From: Tenebrio molitor
Lineage: Eukaryota; Arthropoda; Insecta; Coleoptera; Tenebrionidae
Assembly: GCF_963966145.1 (NCBI RefSeq)
Contig: NC_091049.1
Coordinates: 7,750,001 to 7,814,000, forward strand
Length of the DNA: 64,000 nt
Direction of reading: 5' to 3'
Shown here one piece after another: positions 11,901 to 22,878 of the stretch. The translations under genes were made by a program, and so were the position numbers. How positions within the stretch are numbered: position 1 is the first letter of the stretch; every line of letters begins with the position of its first letter. The notes beneath the pieces were generated by a model. The model had not been told where the DNA came from and ran no database searches. It saw only the letters and a list, made by a program, of their open reading frames with translations.

Positions 11901-12090
11901 CCACCATGGATATGACTGATTCTTGTAAAAGAGGAGATAGTATTGAAACCAGGTAGACGAGTAATGTTCATTTGATCAACAGTCAACCAATGTTCGCAAA
12001 GACATATGCAGTCCACGTTTTTATGATTGAGAGAAGCTTCTAATAAGTTCATTTTATTTCTGAGACACTGTATGTTGTAGAAAATGATTT
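8934..12090 (-). pseudogene. LINE ORF2: endonuclease plus reverse transcriptase, broken
   Basis: The first segment (about 12090-11195) is an apurinic-type endonuclease with CEHWL, VVGGDFNVHF, TTLDNVFTN and ISDHIGI motifs. It ends at a stop. The next segment (11191-10673) covers the linker into the RT N-terminus. The third (10217-8934) is the RT core with FLDLSKAFDTVSHDIL, GVPQGSILGPVLFLIYINDLP and the catalytic YADD (VLYADDTT). A C-terminal region with SAKFLGI follows. A KKGDRND-type RT motif is readable just before 10217 in another frame. The breaks are a stop between the first two segments, an insertion at about 10290-10670, and a frameshift near 10205. The RT core is otherwise well kept. 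Confidence 0.8.
10290..10670. mobile_element. Hairpin-bearing insertion inside the LINE RT domain
   Basis: Bases 10318-10416 fold into a long imperfect hairpin: TGGTAAAAAGGG and its complement pair at the base, with a GC-rich apex around GAGCCGAAGGCGAGC. At about 10557-10627 a 20-odd-bp unit containing TTTTACATGCTAGCCAGT occurs three times in tandem. The outer limits are judged only from loss of LINE coding sense. Confidence 0.5.
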
Positions 12091-12426
12091 TAAAATTTTG
12101 ATAATTTTTTATTATGTTGCCAGACGATCCGAGTTCCTCCTCGGGAAAAAATATCTATTAATTGATATGCCTTGGGGCCAAATTTGTGGATCCATAACTT
12201 TTTCCAATTCGGAAGCGGGGAGTGAGATCCTGAATGATGAGTATACAGGCTGTTTGATAAAAAACGCCTCAACTCATAACTTTTTTATTTATTATCCGAT
12301 TTCAATGAACAAAAAAACCGAAGATATGGTTTTTCATGCGCTACGAAGCAGCTATAAAATAATTTTTTTCACGATCGGGAGTAGAAATCAACTTTTCGGA
12401 TGTCAACATCGTGACAGAAGTAGAGC

Positions 12427-12470
12427 ATTTTCTCCCTAGGGAGCAAATATTTGCAAATATTTGCTCTCTA
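12427..12470. repeat. Near-perfect palindrome
   Basis: CTAGGGAGCAAATATTTG is followed directly by its near-exact inverse, giving a stem of about 20 bp with almost no loop. It sits inside the second-level foldback at 12363-12682. Confidence 0.8.
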
Positions 12471-12474
12471 GGGA

Positions 12475-12552
12475 TTTTTCATTTTTTTGACAGTTGTGAC
12501 AAAAATCTAATGGGAGTTTTCATTTTTTTTGACTGTTGTGACAAAAATCTAA
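12475..12552. repeat. Two-copy tandem repeat, about 40 bp
   Basis: Two adjacent copies of a TTTTCATTTTTTTGAC...GTTGTGACAAAAATCTAAT unit separated by five bases. Confidence 0.7.
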
Positions 12553-12695
12553 TTGTGTTGTCAAGGCAACTACTAATTCCATTAAATTCATCGAAAGATG
12601 ACAACTCATTTGTCATAATTTTTTTATTCTTAAAATTTGAGATTTTTGTGCAGTTTCTACTCCCTACCGTGAAAAAAATAGTATATATACTTCTG

Positions 12696-12791
12696 GAGAG
12701 AATGCTCATTTTTCCATCGGTGCTTTGTAGCCCTCGGGCTTCGCCCTCTGGCTACAAACTGCACCTTAGGAAAAATCATACATTTCTCTCC
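12696..12791. repeat. Hairpin with GC-rich apex
   Basis: An imperfect stem: ATTTTTCC, GGTGC and TTGTAGCC pair with GGCTACAA, GCACC and GGAAAAAT. The loop is CTCGGGCTTCGCCCTCT. The architecture matches the hairpins near 10366, 40780 and 44530. Confidence 0.7.
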
Positions 12792-14773
12792 CTCAATATA
12801 TAATATACTATTTTTTGTCGTTATTTTCAGTAGCTTACGATAGTCAACTTTTTTTTTTTTAAATGGACATATGTAGTTTTTTAGGCTCAGTCTGATAAAG
12901 TTTTTTTTTATGAATCTAACGATGTATTAAAAGTTATCGTTTGGCGCATAGCTGACTGAAAAAAAATAAAACAATTTTTAATTGTGGTTCAGTTTATTAT
13001 GAAATTTTCAAGTGTGCCGTGAAAAACAATTGGAATACAATTAGCAACAAATGTCAAGTGTGAGTTTGAAAATTTTCAGGTGCAATCTTGAAGAGTTTTA
13101 TTATTACTTTCTTGGAAAACATAAATAATAATAATAATTATTATTATTTTTTCTATTAACTTTTTGTTTTTGACTAATTACGATTTTTATTACACTCGAA
13201 CACAAAATAATAGTCAAATGACTGCTATCCTGCATGACTGACAATGTTATTTTATACTTAAATAAAAAAAGTTTAAAAAAGCAGATGAAAACTTCTAAGC
13301 TGACGTTGAGATGACATTTATCGTACTTTGTATTCCGATTGTTTTTCACGGCACTCTTAAAAATTTTATAATAAGCTGAACCACAAAAAAATGTTTTATT
13401 TTTTTTTTTCAGTTAGCTATGAACCAAATGATAACTTTCAATACATCATTAGATCCAGAAAAAAAAACCTTACCAGACCAAGCCTAAAAAACTACATGTG
13501 TCCATTAAAAAAAAAAGTTGACTATCGTTAGCTATTGAAGATAACGCCAAAAAAAAAAAACTTTTTATGGCTGTTTTGTAGCGCTTGAAAAACCATATCT
13601 TTGATTTTTTTGTTTATTGAAATCGGGTAATAAATAACAAAGTTATGGGTTGAGGCGTTTTTCATCAAACAGCCTGTACTTCTGGTCTTTTAGATTTCAA
13701 TTTTTCGCAAGACGAAATAGATATTAGGATATTACAAAAGGTCGTAGATATTCTTGTAGTTTCTCAGCTTCAGTGTCAGGTGACAATCTAGAGACATGTA
13801 AATGGACGTTTTTCAGAATACTCGATAAGGTGCTGGTAGCTGTTGAGGAACCAATTAACGGTTTACTACGCATTTTATTTTTTTCGATTGGATTTGAGGG
13901 AATGGTTGGAGGTTTTTTTGATTTCTTCCTCTCGACTAATATAAAATCATCATCTTTCAATTCCTTAGGGACTTGAACTTTGTTCTGACTGTTACCGCCT
14001 GTATTGTCTTCTTTAGAAGTTTTTTCGGTAATTAATTGCTTAGTTATCTTATTGGTTTTATTGGTCGACGCTATTTCATTGTTTTCTTTATCACCTCGGC
14101 TGGAGATGCAGGTGGAATCCTTGAAAACAACTTTTTCATGCATTTTATCTACGATGTTTTTTAGCTTCAAGTTATCTTTTAGCAACTCAATTTCTTCTTC
14201 TTGTGTGTGAATAATAATGTCCTTTTGTTGGATTATGACATCTTTATGTTCCATGAGAGATTTTAAATACCTGATCTCACCACGTAATAGGTTGATATCA
14301 TCTTCAGAACCGAGAGATTCTGTATCATTAACTTCGGATGCTGCATCTATAACTTCACCATCTTCACAACAATTGATTTGGTTTTCGTTTATAGTTTTAA
14401 TTCGTTTAATGAGTTTAGCACAACCTATGTGATAAACTGAATTACAAATTATGCACTTTAGACCATTGTTGGTCACTCTTTTACACTTTTTGCACTCAGG
14501 CATGCCGCTTGCGATCTTTACCGTGTGCCGGCGCCGATCATAATTGTCAACTCTATCCTACCCACACAGTTGCCACATACATTTTCGTACATAGTTGCCA
14601 GATTTATCCACAATTATTTTGAATCACCCAATATTTACATTTCGATTTCGATTGCAAAATCGATGTTCAAGTAAACAATTCGATTGGTTTGATTCCCAAT
14701 TTCACAATCAGCTGTCAAATGACATTTGTGCATGTAGGCAAATAAATTGGAATAGAAATAAAACAACTATAGT

Positions 14774-15413
14774 AGATTCATTTTTGTAATGGCGAACTAA
14801 AGTTACTAAATTTAGTAACTTTTGTCTTGTGTAAACATCTTTTTACCGCTTTTAAAAAGTTAGGTTACGGGTCACGTCATTTGTTCTGTCAAAACTGGCC
14901 CCAATCAAAATATTGTGAAATTATATTTGTTTAATAATTTTGAAAAAATAAGCAAAAAAAAACAAATACGAAAAGGCAGTTGAACGTAACAATGAAATAA
15001 TTTCGTTATCGTCGCTGTTTTCTAAGTCCGAATCGCAATCTTCAACCAATTTAACAATAATTGGGGATATGTCATGGATGCTAAAGTTTCCCATAAGCCT
15101 TGCCCTTGTCCTTCATTTAAAATTTTGTACATACTTCTGGGACTGAAGCCTGTACAGCACTTAGGGAGAGTTTTATTTTAGATTAGAATTTACCGAAAAA
15201 ACATCCGCCACTGCTTCTACAATTTTGTACTTTTCGTACTTGCGTTTCCATTATGTCCATGAGTAATTTCTTTTATTTTGTTGAAAGCCTTTAAAATGTG
15301 CTGGTTCGTCTGCTTGCTTATTGATGCTTTACTCCGTTTTGTAAATTCATTCGTTTTGTAAAAAAATCTAACAAAAAAAAGTTCCAGTTAGTTCGTCATT
15401 ACAAAAATGAATG
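14774..15413. mobile_element. MITE (about 640 bp)
   Basis: ATTCATTTTTGTAATGGCGA at 14776 has a one-mismatch inverse copy ending at 15411. The interior is non-coding and AT-rich. The exact end and target duplication are not clear. Confidence 0.6.
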
Positions 15414-15588
15414 CATTATACTACAGTTGTTGGACATTTCGCGAAACAACACAAAAGTAAAAGCAAATGTAATTTTATTTTAATTTACTGGATTGCGTTT
15501 TTCCAGATTTTTCTTCAAATCTTCCAGATTTTTTTTCAAGTGAAAACAAAAAAAAAATCAAGCAAATAATATGTAACTATAATATAAG

Positions 15589-15813
15589 TATGCCGTTCAC
15601 GATTGTTTTAAACACGCAGGAGGCCACGATATTTTTTTGTTAGATTGGCGTCAGGTCTTGTCATATGACGTTTCGTTATTAAATATTCGTCTTGTTGCCA
15701 ATTCCCTAATTGATTCACCTAAAATAGATTTATTATGCCAAATCACAATATTGCCAACTAAAATGTCAGATTTTCATAGACAGTCCGAATTTGAAACAAT
15801 TGTGGACAGATAA
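15589..15813 (+). repeat. Short copy of the TIR repeat with lipase-like segment
   Basis: Matches 36222-36583 at high identity at both ends, including the TATGCCGTTCACGATT start, but lacks roughly 130 bp of the middle. Inverted ends (TTCACGATTGTTTTAAA-like) indicate a non-autonomous element. The stretch coding for the lipase-like peptide is partly present. Confidence 0.6.
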
Positions 15814-15971
15814 TACAGAGTGATCAACAAGGACTGAGGCTGTTGGCAACAATGACAAAATGATAAAAATTTCAGTGAAGTTGGTAGCATTACATTTTCA
15901 GTTGTCAATTTTGACGGGCAAATTCAAACTTCAAAATCAAGTGTCATTTTTGTATCAATTTATTAATTAAA

Positions 15972-16320
15972 ATGGTTTTTACACTAGAGCAAGACATTTT
16001 TATTGGTATGGCGTACTTTCGGCCTGGAAATTTTGATGCTGCTAACGGTTGGCAGTATTCCACGGAGCACGGACAATGCATTTCACCAATTTCAACAAAT
16101 GTTCCCCGAGCCAGTTGTTACCTTAGTTGCGTTTAGGCAGCATTGCACGAGATTGGTGCAACGTTACCTGCAAACAGGTGATGTGAAAAAGGCAAAACCT
16201 ACAGGTAGAACATCTACACTCACAGAAGATGTAGTCGAGAACGTTCGAGGTAGAATGGAACAAAGCCCTCGAAACTCAATGCGAAAACTTTCACTCCAAA
16301 AGGGTGTGATTCTTATTTAA
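15972..16320 (+). pseudogene. Mariner-like transposase N-terminus (DUF4817-type HTH), truncated
   Basis: An ATG at 15972 begins MVFTLEQDIFIGMAYFR, typical of the helix-turn-helix region of a Tc1/mariner-related family found in many insects. After a frameshift near 16060 the frame beginning upstream of 16100 continues with FRQHCTRLVQRYLQTGDVKKAKPTGR and SLTQ-like second helix sequence up to 16308. No catalytic DDE/D domain is recognisable afterwards, so most of the protein is gone. Confidence 0.6.
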
Positions 16321-17080
16321 AACACACGCATCCAAAGTTCTTTGTTGGGCACGTTTAATGCAGGGCCTAATAATTCTTACCATTAAAAATCCCGTCATTC
16401 CTTTTCCTTACTTTACAGGCTTGTAACATGGAAGTTGCCTAACCATTTTAAAGAAGAAATTAAAGTTCCACCCTTACAAATTTTCCCGGATCCAATCCCT
16501 GCATCCCGCAGACTTTCCTTTCAGCTCGAAAATAATAACACATACTCTCGTGTCAAAAATTGATTACTCCCTAGGATTTAGGGATATTCGTTACTAGGTT
16601 GCCATAAATTTGGTCAGGTTGGAGGCTATGTGGTTTCTGGTGACAAACAAAAGATATCCCAAAAATGTAAGGCAGCAAGTTAATTGTAACAGTTGCAAAT
16701 GACTAATTTCTCTCTAAGTAATAGATGATTTTTCGTTTCATAATCAATTTTGGTTACTGGCAGCATATTTATTTGGATTTAATCTCTCAATTCAGAGTAA
16801 CCAACCTTAGGCATTCAAAATTACTTTTGAAAATTCTAGTTGCACACAACATGAAAAACGTTATTTCCATAAAAGTTCGAATTCTAGGGAGTAATCCATT
16901 TTTGACACGAGAGTAAAACATGTTTCTGTTTCTCAGGAGGGGCATGCGGGCACGGCCTGTCGGTTTTATGAATATCGAAACAGTGGGTCATTTAATTAAG
17001 TATGGCTAATTACTTAATTATAAATACTGTTTTTGGTCGTTTTGTACGTATCGTGTTTTAAAACTACCAACCCATATATA
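16321..17080. other. Non-coding interior of the mariner-like element
   Basis: No gene seen. The transposase catalytic region expected here is absent or unrecognisable. TGTCAAAAATTGATTACTCC at about 16550 and GGAGTAATCCATTTTTGACA at about 16890 are inverted, so a further small MITE-like insertion of about 370 bp is likely. Confidence 0.45.
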
Positions 17081-17557
17081 CAGGTGTCTCAAAAATGGCG
17101 CCCAATCTCTTGAGGGGTTAAACTATTTGAAGAGTTGAGTTCAATTTCGTTGTGAATTTTTTTTTCCTTTGACTATTTTCTAAGTTATACACATTTTAAA
17201 ATAAGCAAATTTGGCAACATCGGTTGGTATGCACAATCAACTAAACCAATTCTCCTTTGAGGTCAATGTTGCCACTGTTATTTTTGCGTATTTTGGTAGG
17301 TCATTACTCTAAAAAGAAGGCCTTCGGTGTTGTTCCACTACCAAAAGGGGTCTTGGAAAAAATAACATTGTAAAGTAATTTATAATTCAGCTGTAAAATT
17401 TGGTAATAAAGGAGATACATCTCTTTGAAATTACCATATTTAAGAGCAAGTTATACTAAATCTGTTGGTCCGATCAAATTTTGTATTGAGATTTACCTTC
17501 CCTGACTTCTATTCTTTAAGACCCTTAGGAGATTGGGCGCCATTTTTGAGACACCTG
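17081..17557. mobile_element. MITE (477 bp) nested in the mariner-like element
   Basis: Perfect 29-bp inverted ends beginning CAGGTGTCTCAAAAATGGCG, flanked by TA on both sides. Non-coding. Confidence 0.9.
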
Positions 17558-17737
17558 TATAATGTGCGCATGGCAGGAATTTAAGTATAGGATGTTGCTG
17601 CTGCGCGCTGCGGATTGTGGGAAAAACAGCTCCACCCTCCGCCAATCAGTTGCTCCAGAAAACGAGCCTGCGCATAAGTGGACTGCGTTTTGTATCTCGA
17701 GATCTTTGCTTCACTCTCGTATCCACGTTACCTATAT

Positions 17738-17762
17738 AGTAGTTTATATATATATATATATG
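17738..17762. repeat. AT dinucleotide microsatellite
   Basis: A run of TATATA repeats in the arm of the mariner-like element. Confidence 0.7.
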
Positions 17763-17934
17763 TACCAACCTGTAACATAACCTAAATTTTTTGACATTCA
17801 CAACTTGCAGCGGGTGCCAACACTGGCGCACAAAAAATTTTCATACTTTGGGAATATTTTGCTGTCATTTGCTGCCAACAGCTTCAGTCCTTGTTGATCA
17901 CGCTGTAGCTCCTATTGTCAGTTATGATGATCGA

Positions 17935-18720
17935 GAGTGCATACAAAAATTATAATTTTTGAAATTTGTCCGAATTTTCCGACTTTCCTTTAATTGTCCC
18001 GAATTTTTTTTCCGAAAACTTATCCAAAACCCTAACAAACAAAACCAAAAAAGAATTACGCATATCCGCATATCGTTCGAATCCTCAGTTATGGTCTTGA
18101 GTTCATATAAAAAAGCACTTTCAGTTTTCCCCGAATTATTTTAATTTAGTTTTTCCAGATTTTTCTCCAAATCGTCCAGAATTTTTTTTCTATTGCTAAC
18201 ATTCAATTGAGTTATTTCCCGGGGCATATCGAACAAAAAAAAAAAAGAATTAATCAAATATGTCGTTCCTATCGTCAGTTATGATCGAGAAACCGTACAA
18301 AAATTATAATTTTTGCAGTTTGCCCGAATTTTTCGAATTTCCTTTGTAATTGTCCCGTTTTTTTTTTCCTGAAAACTTTTTCACGACTATAACGAACAAA
18401 ACAAAAACAAAAAAATATGCATATCCATCACAAAAAAGCACTTTCAGTTTTTCCCGAATTTTCCAATTTTCCGGGTAACTTTTCCAATTTTTCTTTACAT
18501 AAAGACCTCATACGGATTATTACGAACATTAAAAAAAAATAGCCAAATCGTTCCAGCCGTTCCCACAGAAAAAAGCACTTTCAGTTTTTCCCGAATTTTC
18601 CAATTTTCCGGGCAACTTTTCCGATTTTTTTTTTCTTTTTAAACCACCCCTGAACTAAAACGAACAAAAGAAAAAAATAAATATTCAAATCGGTCAAGCC
18701 GTTTTTGACTTTTAGCGACA
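17935..18720. repeat. Degenerate tandem repeat block
   Basis: Diverged units recur: an AAAAAGCACTTTCAG...CCCGAATT motif near 18110, 18433 and 18570, and CAAAAATTATAATTTTTG near 17944 and 18298. A related fragment lies at about 15480-15540, on the other side of the mariner-like element, which suggests that element inserted into this array. Confidence 0.55.
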
Positions 18721-19049
18721 CTAACGAACGGCGATTCATTTTTATATACAGTGTGGAAACTACTTATGGAATAAATTCAGTAATGTCGAAACAAATGATA
18801 TTTGTAGAAAACGCTGAAACAGGTCAATTTTTATTTCTCATAGTGCTTATTCTAAGTTACTTCACTTGTTCATGACGTCATCCATTTTTGAGTTATGACG
18901 TCATCACCAATTTTTTTAAATGGAAACCCCTACTTTTTTCTTCTGTTTCTGATAGACCTTCCTACTACCTAAACGATGAATGAGAAAAATTGGTACCTTA
19001 CATAACAATTTTTTTGAGAAAACGACAAATTTTACTTCAAAAATTTGAT

Positions 19050-22000
19050 TTAAATTTTGATGTAAAAATTTTAACTGACCTCAAACAAAAACAAACAAAC
19101 ATCTAAGGTTAACAATAAAATGTAACGCAAATGTTGAATTTGTCCCCCGCCAACTATTTGGCGCTCACCGACACTGTACACTGCGCTCAATAATTTTAGG
19201 GCTGATTTGTACTATTTCAGCGCAAATTCTCTGCCGTAAATATTCAAAATTGTTTGGTCTAGTCAAATAAATCTTCTATTTTAAATAAACCCATATAAAA
19301 TAATTTTTAAATTATGCCTATGTCAACATCATCTAATATTTCTCTTGACGAAAATGATAGTTTTTTTTAATTTAAATATCCTCAAGACTCAAGATTTCGT
19401 TTACGAACTACCCACTGGAAAATTATTGATAAAGATTTAACCGACGCAGGTCCTTCGAACGTTAATATAAATCTTGACGAAAAATTCGGAAATGTCAAGA
19501 AATGTCAAAATACAATTTATGAAGATAAATTAGTTTTTCAATGTGAAGAGTGCAACAGGAACCTTAAAAATGAAAAGGGTCTTAAAATTCATAGAACAAG
19601 AATCCATGGACTAATGGGACAATCTTTTTTGTGTGAATCATTTTCCTCAAAAATTGATAAAACAAGAAAGAAAAATGAAACAATCCATCAATCTCTACCT
19701 ACTTCCATGGACTATGAGAAACAATCCGGATCACAAGATAGTCAACCTGATGGATCTCAACGATTACGTTGTACTCTATGTCCTGGAAAATCATTTAAGG
19801 ATAACAACAGATTGAAAATTCACGTAGATAAGTATCAAGTCGATAATAATCTATCAACTTTTTCTACTTCTTCTTCAACCGATTCAATAACAAAATTGCT
19901 AATTAATTTGAAACTTCAGTTACCAACTATTAGAAGAATTCCAAAAGCTTGCAGACATTTAGCTGCAGATAAATTAAGTTCCATTATTAATAATTGTCTT
20001 TCGACCAAATCATTATCATCCTTTGAGAATCTTTTGCTTTTTTCGTATAGAGCTTTCAATGTAGCAGAGAAATCTGATAAGTCGTTGAATAAGCATATAA
20101 AAGAAAATCTTTCTAATTTTGAAGTACCTCAAATACGAACTGGTTCTAAGAAACGTACAAATTTATCATTAGCTAAGAAAGTAGAAGCAAAAGTAGCCGA
20201 TTTTGATATCAGAGGAGCTGTTAAATTATTGTCCTCGGATGACTCATTAGCTTCATTCAACGAAGATGTTGCTGAAGAACTTAAAAAAAAACATCCTTCA
20301 CCATCTCGCGAACTTTTTTTCCCAGACCCTTTCAAACCAGGAGACATTAGTTTAATAGTCAATGAGCAAAACGTTCGAGAAGCTGTCAATTCATTTCCTG
20401 CCGGTTCTTCACCAGGTTTAGATGGCATGAGACCACAATACTTGAAAGATATCATATCTTTGTCAGCGGGTGAAGCAGGTCAGAAGGCACTAAGAGCTTT
20501 AACCAAACTGTCCAATTTTTTATTATCTGGGCAACTTCCTTCAGAAATCTGCCATTTATTGTATGGTGCGTCTTTATGTGCCCTTAACAAAAAAGATGGA
20601 GGAATTAGACCGATCGCTATCGGAAACTGTTTGCGAAGATTGACCTCAAAGCTAGCCTGTTTTCAAAGTCGAAATATTGTAAATTCGTATTTATCTCCAC
20701 ACCAACTTGGAGTTGCAACTAAACTAGGATGCGAAGCAGCAATTCATACCACACGAACCTTTGTTAATAACGATCAAAACCGTGGCAAAGTTCTTCTTAA
20801 ATTAGATTTCAAAAATGCCTTTAACTCAGTCGAACGGGATTGTATTCTGAAAGAAGTCCAATGTCATACCCCACTTCTTTACGCTTATCTTTATCAATGC
20901 TATAGGAATCCTTCAACTTTATTTTTTGGTGATCATTTAATTTCTTCTTCTGTTGGAGCTCAGCAAGGAGATCCCTGCGGTCCCATGATTTTTAGTCTTG
21001 CCATTCAACCAATTATTTTATCTTTGGATTCTCAAATGAATATATGGTATTTAGATGATGGAACCTTAGCGGATTACCCAGAAGTAGTTTTATCCGACTT
21101 TAAGAAAGTTATAAATTTATCTCAGGAAATTGGCCTTGAATTAAACTTTAACAAATGCGAGATCTTTTGCTGTTCTGGAGACACAGATTTAAAAGTCATA
21201 AAGGAATTTCAAAATTTAGCACCAGGCATTAAAATCTGTGACCGAGAAAGTTTATCTCTTTTAGGCTCTCCAATCTTTGACCAAGGTTTCAAAAACACCG
21301 TCGAAAAAACTTTAATTACAGTTGAAAATCTTTTAAACAAAGCTGAACTCCTTAACAGACACGTGGCTTATACTTTAATCAAAAACTGTCTTTTCATACC
21401 AAAATTTAATTTTTTATTAAGAACAACTCCATTTTGGAAATTTTCTAATTATGTTAATTCAATTGATTCTTCTTTAAAGTCTTGTTTAGAGAGAATACTT
21501 AATTTACGTTTAACTGATTTACAATGGCGTCAGTCCACTTTACCGATTAGATTTGGTGGTCTGGGAATTCGTCGCATTTCCGATATTTGCCTCCCTGCTT
21601 TCCTATCTTCAGTTAATGGGGTTAAAAAGCTTGTTTCTTTATTACTAAACTCAAAGGATAATGAGCTTAATATTCACCATTATGATGAAGCTTTAGCAGC
21701 CTGGGGTGTAGCAAATGAGAACGAAATACCAACAATTCCACAATTTCAGAAGAATTGGGATAATATTAATATCAAAGGAATAATTGCCAATGACTTAATC
21801 TTTAATTCATCTAGAGACTTGGCTCGTTTTAAAGCTTTGCAATGCAGAGAATCAGGATCTTGGTTACATGCAATACCTTCTCCTAATATTGGTACTCTTT
21901 TAGATAACACTTCCTTCCAAGTTTGTATTGGTTTAAGATTGGGTTGTAATCTTTGTACACCTCATATTTGCAAAGTTGACGAAATTGGCACCCACGGTCT

Positions 22001-22604
22001 AAGTTGTTTCAAAAGCAGTGGTAGATTTTCAAGACACACTGAAATTAATTCCATTATCAATCGGTCTTTAACTTCAATTCATGTGAATTCAACTTTAGAA
22101 CCAAACGGACTGTCTCGGGATGACGGAAAACGCCCAGATGGGATGACTTTAGTACCGTGGATTAAAGGTCAACCTTTGGTTTGGGACGTTACTGTTGTAG
22201 ATACACTTGCAGACAGTTACGTATTGAAATCATCTGAAGTCTCAGGTTTTGCCGCTGAAATGGCTTGCAAACGCAAACATAGCAAATATAGTTCAATCAT
22301 TTCGTCAAACTACGTGTTTAAAGGTTTAGCATTTGAAACCTTAGGCCCTTGGTGCAAAGAAGCCATCGATTTCATTAATGTCATCGGAAACCGACTTATC
22401 GCGGAATCAGGCGATTCAAAATCAAAGAAATTCCTTTTCGAGAGGATTTCCCTTGCCATTCAACGTGGAAACGCTGCAAGCATTCGGGGCACTTTTCCAG
22501 ATTCCGCAATATTATCGGAAATTTTTGTATTATAAAACAAAAATGTTTATGTAATTATGTTATAATATACTTTTCACGTTTGAAAAAAAAAAAAAAAAAT
22601 AAAT
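19050..22604 (+). mobile_element. RLE-type LINE (R2/NeSL/Utopia-like)
   Basis: One long ORF with N-terminal zinc fingers, RT and a C-terminal restriction-like endonuclease, ending in a poly(A) tract at 22583-22599. The 5' end is placed just inside the left inverted-repeat arm, approximately. The layout is that of early-branching site-selective LINEs; the precise clade cannot be fixed by eye. Confidence 0.75.
19314..22535 (+). pseudogene. RLE LINE polyprotein: zinc finger, RT, endonuclease; one in-frame stop
   Basis: An ATG at 19314 is in frame with the long ORF, broken only by a TAA at 19368 right after an eight-T run. From 19371 the frame is open to 22535. An ATG at 19614 gives 973 residues but would drop the first C2H2 finger (CEEC...HRTRIH, at about 19543-19608). 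A second finger (CTLC...H) has lost its last His. The RT motifs are LLKLDFKNAFNSVE, GAQQGDPCGPMIFSLAI and catalytic YLDD (IWYLDDGTL). The C-terminus has a CCHC-type knuckle (CNLCTPHIC...H...C) and an endonuclease with KRPDGMTLVPW and WDVTVVD, the PD-(D/E)xK pattern. It would nick the target and copy the RNA into it. It is nearly intact: a single change or a sequencing slip in the T run separates it from a full frame. Confidence 0.8.
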
Positions 22605-22878
22605 AAATTTTTGAAGTAAAATTTGTCATTTTTTCAAAAAAAATTGATATGTTAGGTACCAATTTTTTTCATTCATCGTTTAGCTAGTAAGAAGGTCTAT
22701 CAGAAAGAGAAGAAAAAAGTAGGGGTTGTCATTTAAAAAAAAATTGTGTGACGTCATAGCTCAAAAATGGATAACTTCATGAACAAGTGAAGCTACTTAA
22801 AATAAGCATTCAACGTTTTCGACAAATGTCATTAGTTTTGAAATTACTGAATTTATTCCATAAGTAGTTTCCACACTG

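Larger units (their letters stand above)
12246..13676. mobile_element. Long foldback element with further foldbacks nested in one arm
   Basis: Outer arms 12246-12366 and about 13555-13676 are inverted copies starting CAGGCTGTTTGATAAAAAAC, with TA on both sides. Inner arms 12816-13045 and 13315-13540 are also inverted copies. The left arm is interrupted by a second foldback (about 12363-12682, ends TTTTTTTCACG/CGTGAAAAAAA). A third palindrome (12683-12812) adjoins it. Joining the outer flanks at one TA restores LINE ORF1 sense. Confidence 0.7.
12117..14503 (-). pseudogene. LINE ORF1 (PHD-like finger, coiled coil), interrupted
   Basis: Starts at 14503. The first 50 residues form a PHD-like zinc finger (MPECKKCKRV, then CIICNSVYHIGC). 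A charged coiled-coil region follows (about residues 65-115), then a basic linker, then an HVSRLSPDTEAEKLQEYL segment typical of LINE ORF1 RNA-binding domains. The frame is lost at 13724 by a small frameshift. The domain resumes toward 13677, is interrupted by the foldback element, and finishes at 12245-12117 with a FRISLPASELEKV-type stretch. The product would bind LINE RNA. ORF2 starts right at its end. Confidence 0.7.
8533..14513 (-). mobile_element. LINE (APE endonuclease type), two ORFs, with nested insertions
   Basis: Reading on the minus strand: a short 5' leader, ORF1 from 14503 and ORF2 from about 12090 to 8934. A 3' untranslated region follows, ending in a TAAA-rich tail at 8533-8572 (forward-strand bases). 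The ORF1 and ORF2 domain types fit CR1/jockey-like LINEs; the exact clade is not determined. A foldback element (12246-13676) interrupts ORF1 and a hairpin-bearing insertion (about 10290-10670) interrupts ORF2, so the copy is dead. Confidence 0.75.
8351..14631. mobile_element. TIR element carrying an inserted LINE
   Basis: 8351-8435 and 14547-14631 are inverted copies of about 85 bp, roughly 90 percent alike, starting TTGGGTGATTCAAAAT. TA flanks both outer ends. The two arms look like the halves of one short DNA transposon whose centre now holds a 6-kb LINE. Confidence 0.7.
15816..17905. mobile_element. Mariner-like element (2.1 kb), degenerate
   Basis: TIRs of about 35 bp start CAGAGTGATCAACAAGGACT on the left and CAGCGTGATCAACAAGGACT on the right, flanked by TA. 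It contains a transposase N-terminal remnant and a nested MITE at 17081-17557. Confidence 0.75.
18749..22878. mobile_element. Inverted-repeat element with 0.3-kb arms, a LINE at its apex
   Basis: 18749-19046 and 22605-22878 are inverted copies over 270-300 bp, starting CAGTGTGGAAACTACTTATG, with TA on both outer sides. Between the arms lies only the LINE and its poly(A). The arms alone would form an almost perfect palindromic MITE, so the LINE sits at the centre of the fold. Confidence 0.8.

Noticed and set aside
13104..13349. Minus-strand 81-codon frame as a gene
   Set aside because: Located in the loop of the foldback element, low complexity, no resemblance to a known family.
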